NCBI GenBank assembly: GCA_027618855.1
Contig: JAQCID010000050.1
Span: 1-7,614 of the forward strand
DNA from: Bacteroidota bacterium
GTDB lineage: Bacteria; Bacteroidota; Bacteroidia; Flavobacteriales_D; Sanyastnellaceae
DNA: 7,614 nucleotides
Reading direction: 5' to 3'
Shown here: positions 1 to 5,455 of the stretch, in pieces
Numbering within the stretch: the stretch's first letter is position 1
Layout of the letters: every line of letters starts with the position of its first letter
Program-made: the position numbers and the translations under genes
The notes under the pieces: model-generated
Database searches by the model: none
Told to the model about the DNA's origin: nothing
Seen by the model: the letters and a program-made list of their open reading frames with translations, nothing else

Positions 1-302
1 ATTTTTTCAATGGCAGGTGAATTCTCGGAAATAAAACGCCAGCTAGATCGATTGAAAGTCGTCAATGAGCCGATCGCTTTCAGTGGATTTCGCAGTTGGT
101 GCCCGACAATAAAATTAGGGTCCAATTGCCCCCCTCCAGGGCCATACACCGCATCGTTGCAGTCAGCAACCAAACACCACGATGCAATTCCATCGGCGCC
201 GAATTGTTCATGCTGAACATCATGCCCCAATTCATGCAAAACCGCGGCAAAAAAATTCGTTCCTGACCGCCCTGTTCCGAGTACCGCAATTTTCTTTTTC
301 AC
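1..302 (-). CDS. Sulfotransferase-like P-loop protein, N-terminal part (runs off left edge)
   Basis: This reading frame starts with GTG at 302-300 and stays open for 100 codons to the left edge, so only the N-terminus is visible. It begins (M)KKKIAVLGTGRSGTNFF. The GTGRSGT stretch (residues 9-15) after a short hydrophobic strand is the usual 5'-phosphosulfate (PAPS) binding loop of sulfotransferase-like proteins, and the following helix runs into an HE pair (residues 31-32) and a DG..SW stretch (37-42), a pattern also common in this superfamily. Such enzymes move a sulfuryl group from PAPS to an acceptor such as a sugar, but the acceptor cannot be inferred here. The start lies 10 bp after the histidine kinase stop on the same strand, suggesting the same operon. 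No in-frame ATG lies just upstream, and the family's typical N-terminus fits the GTG. A different P-loop NTP-binding fold remains possible because the 3'-phosphate binding part is outside the window. Confidence 0.72.
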   Translation of the reverse strand, partial: MKKKIAVLGTGRSGTNFFAAVLHELGHDVQHEQFGADGIASWCLVADCNDAVYGPGGGQLDPNFIVGHQLRNPLKAIGSLTTFNRSSWRFISENSPAIEK

Positions 303-312
303 CCTGAATAAA

Positions 313-1809
313 TTATGCTGAAAGTTTAATCCTGAAAGTCGTGCCCACCCCTACTTCCGATTTAAGCAGTGTGATGCGGCCTCCATGGTAGTCTTCTACG
401 ATCCTTTTTACGAGAGAAAGTCCCAAACCCCACCCTCTGTTTTTTGTCGTAAAACCCGGAGAGAAAACATCTCTCATGTCGGAACGAGAAATGCCTTTTC
501 CAGAGTCTTCAATGTCAATCACAACATCATCTCCCGATTGAGAAACCACAACGTTAATGACGCCGACCCCCTCCATCGCGTCTACTGCGTTTCGGATGAG
601 GTTTTCTAGAACCCAGCTAAATAAAGCTGGATTAAATAACGCAATAATCATTTCTTGACCCTCCTCCACGCCAAATAGATTGAGCGCCACTTTCTTGCTT
701 ATGCGCGGCCTCATATACCCCAAAGTGTGTTGTACCGAAAGGCCCAAGTCACCTGGCTCTAACTTCGGTTGTGATCCGATTTTACTAAACCTATCTGTTA
801 CGGTATGGAGGCGTTTAACATCCTTGTCCATTTCGACAAGCATGGTTTGGTCTACTTCCTTTGCATCCTTAAGAAGATCCACCCAAGCCATGAGCGAGCT
901 TATGGGGGTGCCGAGCTGATGCGCTGTTTCTTTGGCCATGCCTACCCACACCCGGTTCTGTTCTGCGCGCTTAGAGCTGCTGAAAACGAGATAGGCTGTC
1001 AGGAGAAATGCAGCGATGAGAATAAGCTGTATAATGGGATAGTACTGCATCGAGGTGAGTACCACGCTGTCCTCAAAGAAGATAAATCGACTGCCCTCAT
1101 TTGGTATGTTTACTTTTATGGGTTCGTTTGCAGCCGACATTTTAGAAAGGCGATCGCGAAGGGTTTGTGGAGCATCTAAGACCGTTTGAGGAATTCCTTT
1201 TGAGTTCAAGACCACCTCTTTTGTGGCGTCTGTCATGATTACGGGCACGGATGCGCTATTGAGAATCGTCTCTGAAACGAAGGAAGAAATAAGCTCTGCC
1301 ATGGCCGTTTTCAGCTCCCTTAATCTTACGCTTTCATCATAATAAACCGTTTGGCCCACTTCTTCAAAGTAAATGGGGTCAAACCTCGAGGACATTTTGG
1401 TTCGCAGGCTGTCGTAATTAGAAATCGTGGGGTCGAGGTTGATGTCGTAGAGCTTGGTGCCTGAATCATCGTAAATAAGAACAGGGACTGTGGTGTTCGA
1501 CCACAAATAATCTGTTACGAACGTCAAATCCATTCCTGAGGGAGGGTTGTCGATGATTCGATATGCGTCTGCCAATCGGTCGGCTTTTTTTCTCTCATCC
1601 GCCTCAAGCTCTTTGAACAAAACCTCTGTATATGCAACCAGACTGCTCCTTTGTAGAATCGCTTCAGACCAAACCTTGACCTTGGCCCGCTCCTCTACCC
1701 GGACCCGCTGTGTCAGAGAGCTGGCGTACCAAAGCGTAGCGCCTACGATTACTGCCGCCGAAGCCAACAGCACTTTTTTCCATCGTGATTTTATTGCTCT
1801 CGTTTGCAT
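313..1809 (-). CDS. Membrane-bound sensor histidine kinase
   Basis: A 498-residue two-component sensor kinase that should autophosphorylate on His297 in response to an envelope signal. Visible order: a basic N-terminus and first membrane segment (about 12-31), a probable periplasmic sensing region of about 225 residues (32-256), a second membrane segment (about 257-276), then the cytoplasmic kinase core. The H-box reads ETAHQLGTPISSL (294-306), a variant common in Bacteroidota. The ATP-binding domain has an N-box NLIRNAVDAM (403-412), G1 box DSGKGI (435-440), F-box FSPGFTTK (449-456) and G2 box GWGLGL (459-464), so all catalytic boxes look intact. No HAMP or receiver domain was recognised. 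The sensing region matches no domain I can name. It lies 12 bp after the PorP/SprF-like gene with a fair ribosome binding site, and is followed after 10 bp by the sulfotransferase-like gene. No response regulator is in the window, so its partner is unknown. Confidence 0.95.
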   Translation of the reverse strand: MQTRAIKSRWKKVLLASAAVIVGATLWYASSLTQRVRVEERAKVKVWSEAILQRSSLVAYTEVLFKELEADERKKADRLADAYRIIDNPPSGMDLTFVTDYLWSNTTVPVLIYDDSGTKLYDINLDPTISNYDSLRTKMSSRFDPIYFEEVGQTVYYDESVRLRELKTAMAELISSFVSETILNSASVPVIMTDATKEVVLNSKGIPQTVLDAPQTLRDRLSKMSAANEPIKVNIPNEGSRFIFFEDSVVLTSMQYYPIIQLILIAAFLLTAYLVFSSSKRAEQNRVWVGMAKETAHQLGTPISSLMAWVDLLKDAKEVDQTMLVEMDKDVKRLHTVTDRFSKIGSQPKLEPGDLGLSVQHTLGYMRPRISKKVALNLFGVEEGQEMIIALFNPALFSWVLENLIRNAVDAMEGVGVINVVVSQSGDDVVIDIEDSGKGISRSDMRDVFSPGFTTKNRGWGLGLSLVKRIVEDYHGGRITLLKSEVGVGTTFRIKLSA

Positions 1810-1814
1810 GTTGA

Positions 1815-1823
1815 CCTTTTCCT
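1815..1823 (-). promoter_or_regulatory. Ribosome binding site of the histidine kinase gene
   Basis: On the minus strand AGGAAAAGG ends 5 bases before the ATG at 1809 and overlaps the TAG stop (1824-1822) of the preceding gene. It is the clearest Shine-Dalgarno-like sequence in the window and supports the kinase start. Its overlap with the upstream stop suggests the two genes are translated from one mRNA. Confidence 0.55.
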
Positions 1824-2754
1824 AATCGTATGCAGCGCAATGCTTTGCTCGTTTTGACGCCCTGTCGCATGCACTAAAAGCAAGGGTGACCTCGTGGGAG
1901 CTTGCGGCGGAAATTCGAATGTCAGACAACCCGAAATCATACGAGTACCCTACTGTGACATAATCGAGTACCGCGAGCTGAAGATGTGCAATTAATGCGG
2001 ATTGGTTTCTATAACCTACTCCCACAGAGAACATGTTGTTGTACGCTACGCTACAGGTCACATCAAGAGAGGGAGCTAACCCCGAGACGAGACGCATGCT
2101 CGCTGAAGGTCTGAAAACGACCCGGCCATCAAGGTCAACAGAGGTCCCTACAGTAGTGACCACGTGTCGAGATGTTTGGGTCCCAAGTGTCATGTCCGAA
2201 AGTTCCGCCGCAGTCGCATTGATCATCGTAATCCCCAAATAGCTATGCGCGTCTTCGTACCAAATCCCAGCATCTATTGTGGGAAATAAGAATTGCGTCG
2301 CTCCAGAAACAGCTGGATCGTTTGCAACCTCTACGTCTGGGAAATCCAATCTGCCTGTACTGAGTCGATGTTGCACAACTCCTAAGGAAAGCCCGGCACT
2401 TAATCTCCCTCCATTTGTAAGTTGTATTTTATATGCATAACCGAGTGAAAAGGAGGTTGTCCCCCACGGGCCGGCCTCGTCGGTTTCTATCCGTCCCCCC
2501 ACACCATGTATGCTCCTTTCCGATTCCCCAATGCGACCTGAAAGGCTTGCAAAAGAATACGTCGGAGCTCCTTCAAACCCTGACCACTGGCTTCGAAATC
2601 CCATCCGCATATCAAGACAGGGTTTGTTGCCTGCAGCCGCAACATGGTCTTGGAATTGAGACAAGATATAATTTGAGCGTACGGGGATTTGTTGGGCGTT
2701 TGCTGCGAAGATTGTCACTGCTGTCAGCGAGAGGAAAAGGAGGGTGTGTCTCAT
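1822..2754 (-). CDS. PorP/SprF-like type IX secretion outer-membrane protein
   Basis: A 310-residue protein of the PorP/SprF family, outer-membrane beta-barrel-like proteins of Bacteroidota. Family members work with the type IX secretion and gliding machinery and are often paired with CHU_C-domain substrates, which they help secrete or hold at the surface. A signal peptide is visible (1-20, ANA before QQ). The mature start (Q..P.RSNYILSQFQDH) and the segment GFRSQWSGFEGAP (52-64) are the most diagnostic stretches. The C-terminal part alternates short strands with GY/YDF patterns (SYDFGLSDIR, 271-280) and a closing HEVTLAF strand (287-293), as expected for a barrel. The length of about 310 is normal for the family. 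A slightly basic Cys-containing tail (294-310) follows the last strand. The ATG overlaps the TGA stop of the upstream CHU_C gene (ATGA), which suggests translational coupling and a matched pair. It is probably a paralogue dedicated to that substrate rather than the core PorP. Confidence 0.9.
   Translation of the reverse strand: MRHTLLFLSLTAVTIFAANAQQIPVRSNYILSQFQDHVAAAGNKPCLDMRMGFRSQWSGFEGAPTYSFASLSGRIGESERSIHGVGGRIETDEAGPWGTTSFSLGYAYKIQLTNGGRLSAGLSLGVVQHRLSTGRLDFPDVEVANDPAVSGATQFLFPTIDAGIWYEDAHSYLGITMINATAAELSDMTLGTQTSRHVVTTVGTSVDLDGRVVFRPSASMRLVSGLAPSLDVTCSVAYNNMFSVGVGYRNQSALIAHLQLAVLDYVTVGYSYDFGLSDIRISAASSHEVTLAFSACDRASKRAKHCAAYD
2751..2754 (-). other. ATGA start/stop overlap
   Basis: On the minus strand the ATG of the PorP/SprF-like gene (2754-2752) and the TGA stop of the CHU_C gene (2753-2751) share bases. 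No strong Shine-Dalgarno sequence precedes this ATG, so re-initiation by ribosomes finishing the upstream gene is a plausible way to make both proteins together. The overlap is directly visible; coupling is inferred. Confidence 0.85.
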
Positions 2755-3773
2755 CTTATTACCGCAACATTTCCCGTGATTGGATCCAATTCCACGCCCG
2801 GTTCATTTAATTCAATCACATAGTAATAGGTTCCTGCTGGAACCGGATTTGAGCGCCTCTTTCCATTCCAAGCTTGAGGATATGCGATGCTTCTAAAGAC
2901 TTCTTGACCCCACCTATCGTAGAGCGTAAGCTTGGATCGGGTATAGGATGACAAACCTGTGATCTTCCAGTAATCATTAATGCCGTCGTCGTTTGGAGAA
3001 AATGCATTGGGAACATCTATGTCTGTGCCCACCACCACCAAGACTTGATCTGTGTATTCGCATTGCTCAACGAATCCTGTCACCTGATAAGACGTGGTGG
3101 TATTTGGCGTTGCGACGACGGAATACGCCGTGGGGTTGTCTACTGTTTCGCCTGGAGACCAAACATATCCCAAGCCCCCATCACCTCCCAGAACCTCAAG
3201 AGTTGTAGATTCCAGATATCCAATGTTTGTGGGGCAACAGGCCTCTATCGAAAGCGGCTCTCCATAGGCCTCAATCACAAACCCGCATGTAGGTGGAAGA
3301 GATGCGGTATCTATTGACACCAGAATTAAATAGTCCGTATTTACAAACAGATTCGAGGTTGTGAACGTAAAGTCTTCCGACGAACTTTCACAATTCGAAA
3401 CAGCAGTATATAGCGAGGTGTTACATGGGTCCAAAACGTTGGGCTCTACGACAAGTGCGCTCAGCAATGTGCCCGCACAGTCTACGCCAGTCATGGAAAT
3501 CGTGACTCCTTGACTGCTGCTTAGGTAGGTCGTGTGAAATCCTATCACGGTCATCAAGGTTCCGACAACACAAGAATCGATGGGTTGTCCCGTGAAGTCC
3601 ACGTCCGTAAAGTCAACAATTGAAGTCAACTCGTTGCCACATATCTCTATAGGATTGTCACAGGTTTGGGCGCAAAGCTTGCCCGGTAACTGTACAGCAG
3701 AAAGCGCACAAAGAAGTACGACAGCAGTAAATTTATACATACTCCTCAACGGAATCGTTCGCTTATTTAGCAT
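2751..3773 (-). CDS. Secreted protein with CHU_C (gliding motility-associated, T9SS type B) C-terminal domain
   Basis: A 340-residue exported protein, small for its class. Residues 1-36 hold a signal peptide (hydrophobic stretch about 15-30, likely cleavage near LCA/Q). Residues 37-180 form a Cys-rich region (C38, C45, C68, C99, C117, C128, C163, C179, C180) with beta-strand character and no domain I can name. Residues 196-249 resemble a PKD/Ig-like module typical of Bacteroidota adhesins (YVWSPGETVDNP, then TPNTTTSYQVTG). Residues 254-340 are the CHU_C sorting domain, with VPNAFSPNDDGINDYWKI, LYDRWGQEVF, WNGKR and VPAGTYYYVIEL. Such proteins cross the outer membrane by the T9SS and are often held there by a PorP/SprF-like partner, which is the next gene and overlaps this one by ATGA. 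The biotin carrier gene ends 21 bp upstream. An alternative start at 3740 (residue 12) gives a tidier signal peptide, but its GAGGAG sits only one base before the ATG, so neither start is settled. The ligand is unknown. Confidence 0.93.
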   Translation of the reverse strand: MLNKRTIPLRSMYKFTAVVLLCALSAVQLPGKLCAQTCDNPIEICGNELTSIVDFTDVDFTGQPIDSCVVGTLMTVIGFHTTYLSSSQGVTISMTGVDCAGTLLSALVVEPNVLDPCNTSLYTAVSNCESSSEDFTFTTSNLFVNTDYLILVSIDTASLPPTCGFVIEAYGEPLSIEACCPTNIGYLESTTLEVLGGDGGLGYVWSPGETVDNPTAYSVVATPNTTTSYQVTGFVEQCEYTDQVLVVVGTDIDVPNAFSPNDDGINDYWKITGLSSYTRSKLTLYDRWGQEVFRSIAYPQAWNGKRRSNPVPAGTYYYVIELNEPGVELDPITGNVAVIR

Positions 3774-3794
3774 ACCTGAAAGTTATGAAATCAT

Positions 3795-4274
3795 TTAGGC
3801 CTCAAAAGCGACCAGTAGCTCTCCTTTTTCAACAGTCATTCCTGGCTTAGCGGGGACATCTTCTACAACTCCCTCCACAGCAGACTTGATGACATTTTCC
3901 ATCTTCATCGCTTCTAGAACCAACAAAGCATCTCCTGGCTTAACGAATTGTCCCGGCGAAACCTTGACGCTCAGCACCTTTCCTGGCATGGGCGCATACA
4001 ATTGTAATTCGGCCTTTGTGCCCCCTGAAAACATTCCCATTTTATCTAACAACAGGGCTCTTTCATTAAGTATTTTCACTTCTCGCTCTATTCCTGCAAC
4101 CCGAACTGTCATGTTGCCTAGAGGGTCGGGGCCTTCAATCGCTTCTACTTGATAGCTCTTCCCTTGGATGGTTACCCGAAACGTACCTTCCGACAAACGC
4201 GTCCACTCCCAAAGTGGGGGTGTTTTTGAAGATACTTCGATCGTTTTATTTTCCCAGCGAATTTCCATAGCCAT
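3795..4274 (-). CDS. Biotin carboxyl carrier protein (acyl-CoA/acetyl-CoA carboxylase type)
   Basis: A 159-residue carrier that should hold covalently bound biotin and shuttle carboxyl groups between a biotin carboxylase and a carboxyltransferase. The biotinyl domain fills the C-terminal half: YAPMPGKVLSV (93-103), then LEAMKMEN (120-127), where Lys124 is the biotinylation site, then a GV..V..KPGM..EKGELL stretch closing the hairpin barrel. The N-terminal half (about 30-70) resembles the beta-rich region before the biotinyl domain in propionyl-CoA and pyruvate carboxylase chains, and the Pro/Ala-rich linker of classical AccB is missing. A free-standing acyl-CoA carboxylase subunit is therefore more likely than true AccB. 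The partner subunits are not in the window. The start is taken as ATG 4274, with another in-frame ATG at 4268. A longer frame from 4340 would overlap the hemW start and adds a segment unlike the family. It is the first gene of the leftward unit. Confidence 0.92.
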   Translation of the reverse strand: MAMEIRWENKTIEVSSKTPPLWEWTRLSEGTFRVTIQGKSYQVEAIEGPDPLGNMTVRVAGIEREVKILNERALLLDKMGMFSGGTKAELQLYAPMPGKVLSVKVSPGQFVKPGDALLVLEAMKMENVIKSAVEGVVEDVPAKPGMTVEKGELLVAFEA

Positions 4275-4312
4275 AACGCGAAGATAACCCCGTTCACACC
4301 TACCTTGCACCC
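4275..4312. promoter_or_regulatory. Divergent intergenic spacer between the carboxyl carrier gene and hemW
   Basis: These 38 bp separate two divergent starts, so promoters for both directions must lie here or inside the opposite coding sequences. The best approximations to the Bacteroidota -7 element TAnnTTTG are TATCTTCG on the minus strand (4286-4279) and TACCTTGC on the plus strand (4301-4308), each imperfect and without a convincing TTG at the expected upstream distance. No Shine-Dalgarno sequence precedes hemW. The divergent arrangement is certain; the exact promoters are not. Confidence 0.4.
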
Positions 4313-5413
4313 ATGTCAGGAATCTACGTTCATGTTCCATTTTGTCGTACTGCTTGTCACTACTGTGATTTTCACTTTTCTACATCTCTCATAAAGGTTG
4401 ATTCTTATGTAGAGGCCCTGCTAAAAGAAGTCGCGTTAAGGGGTAAAAATCCAGATTGGGGCAAGCTCGAATTCCAAACGCTTTATTTTGGTGGGGGAAC
4501 GCCCTCTGTTCTCTCCGGCGATTCATTAAAAGTCATTGTGGAAGCAATTTCTGCGTCTTTTAAAACCAACGGTTTTCTTGAAACGACAATTGAGGTCAAC
4601 CCTGAGGATGTAACGCAGGAGGCTTTAAAGGGATGGAGAAATGCTGGCTTCAATCGCTTAAGTATAGGCGTGCAGTCGTTTTGCGACTCCCAACTCAAGT
4701 GGATGAATCGAAAGCACAGCGGCAAAGAAGCGTTGGCAGCTGTCGCGCTTGCCCAGGCAGCGGGTTTTAAGCGGGTTTCTATCGATCTCATATACGGACT
4801 TCCTCAATTTGACTTGGAGTGGGAACAAACCGTGGATATTGCTCTCGAGCTACCGATTGATCACATTAGCTGCTATGCACTTACAATAGAGCCACGAACT
4901 GTGTTGGGAAATCGCGTTGCCAAAGGACTCGAAACAGAAATGCCTGACGAAAGGATAGAGAACGATTACAGGTACATATGTCACGCTGCCAAATCCGCGG
5001 GATTCGATCACTATGAAGTCTCCAATTGGGCGCGTGGAAAATCTGGGCGGGCCATACACAACACGGGGTATTGGTCTGGCGAACCCTACTTGGGACTCGG
5101 TGCTGGGGCGCACGGATTCATTGGAAACAAAAGATATGCCGTGGTCTCAAACAACCCCAAGTATATCTCTGCATTAAACGCGGAGGAGCTTCCCGTTACT
5201 GAGGAGTTTCTTTCAAATCGAGACCGATGTAACGAATCGTTAATGACGGGCCTCCGAACGGAGTTTGGGGTGGATTTCAAGGCGTTGGAAAAGGATACAA
5301 CCCCGCAAAACGTAATCACGCTCTTTTTAACAAATGGATTCTCGAGGGTGGTTTGGTTCAGGTCTCACAAAATACAGGTTCGGTTTTTCGTATTCCCGAA
5401 GATAAATGGCTGA
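4313..5413 (+). CDS. hemW: HemW, radical SAM haem chaperone (C-terminus frameshifted)
   Basis: HemW is a radical SAM family protein that binds haem and delivers it to haemoproteins in the cytoplasm; it was often annotated as oxygen-independent coproporphyrinogen oxidase. The [4Fe-4S] motif is C11-RTA-C15-HY-C18-DF, with Phe at the position where true HemN has a fourth Cys, which favours HemW. Other family segments are FGGGTPS (59-65), EVNPED (94-99), RLSIGVQSF (115-123), DLIYGLP (158-164), YALTIEPRT (188-196), HYEVSNWA (233-240), HNTGYW (249-254) and LGLGAGAHGF (260-269). The frame is family-like through about residue 339. The last 27 residues are unrelated, because the expected C-terminus (NKWILEGGLVQVSQNTG onwards) continues in the -1 frame from 5329 to a TAA at 5449-5451. 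Restoring one base gives a protein of about 379 residues, the usual length. As read, the C-terminal domain is damaged; a base lost at the T5 run 5324-5328 in the cell or in the assembly is the simplest cause. The start diverges from the carrier gene. Confidence 0.93.
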   Translation: MSGIYVHVPFCRTACHYCDFHFSTSLIKVDSYVEALLKEVALRGKNPDWGKLEFQTLYFGGGTPSVLSGDSLKVIVEAISASFKTNGFLETTIEVNPEDVTQEALKGWRNAGFNRLSIGVQSFCDSQLKWMNRKHSGKEALAAVALAQAAGFKRVSIDLIYGLPQFDLEWEQTVDIALELPIDHISCYALTIEPRTVLGNRVAKGLETEMPDERIENDYRYICHAAKSAGFDHYEVSNWARGKSGRAIHNTGYWSGEPYLGLGAGAHGFIGNKRYAVVSNNPKYISALNAEELPVTEEFLSNRDRCNESLMTGLRTEFGVDFKALEKDTTPQNVITLFLTNGFSRVVWFRSHKIQVRFFVFPKING

Positions 5414-5451
5414 TTGGGGATCGCATTGCCTCCGATTTATTCGTAACTTAA
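5329..5451 (+). pseudogene. hemW: Out-of-frame 3' end of hemW
   Basis: Read in the frame starting at 5329, this stretch encodes 40 residues beginning NKWILEGGLVQVSQNTG and ending DRIASDLFVT before TAA. They have the expected look of the HemW C-terminus, including the FRIPEDKWLIGDRI segment. It has no start of its own and is joined to the main frame only by a -1 shift around 5324-5331. Its stop lies 4 bp before the next gene. It is listed separately so the true 3' limit of the gene is not lost. Confidence 0.8.
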
Positions 5452-5455
5452 AAAA

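Noticed and set aside
10..289. Open frames at 10-216 (plus) and 80-289 (minus)
   Set aside because: Both overlap the GTG-started sulfotransferase-like frame, whose GTGRSGT motif and operon spacing are convincing; these frames show no domain signal.
805..1179. A 124-codon plus-strand open frame
   Set aside because: It is antisense to the kinase around the H-box and second membrane segment, with no recognisable motif or supporting start signal.
2433..2810. A 125-codon plus-strand open frame
   Set aside because: It is antisense to the PorP/SprF-like gene and crosses the operon junction; its composition looks like a shadow frame.
4279..4308. Defined Bacteroidota promoters (TAnnTTTG) in the divergent spacer
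   Set aside because: Both candidates have mismatches and lack a TTG element at the right distance, so only the spacer is annotated.
4275..4340. Longer start for the carboxyl carrier gene at 4340 (22 extra residues)
   Set aside because: It would overlap the hemW start by 28 bp, and the added Arg-rich segment is unlike the family, which begins near the ATGs at 4274 and 4268.
5321..5331. Programmed -1 ribosomal frameshifting in hemW
   Set aside because: The required shift is -1, but CTTTTTA is not a canonical slippery heptamer, no clear downstream stem-loop was found by eye, and HemW is not known to need frameshifting.
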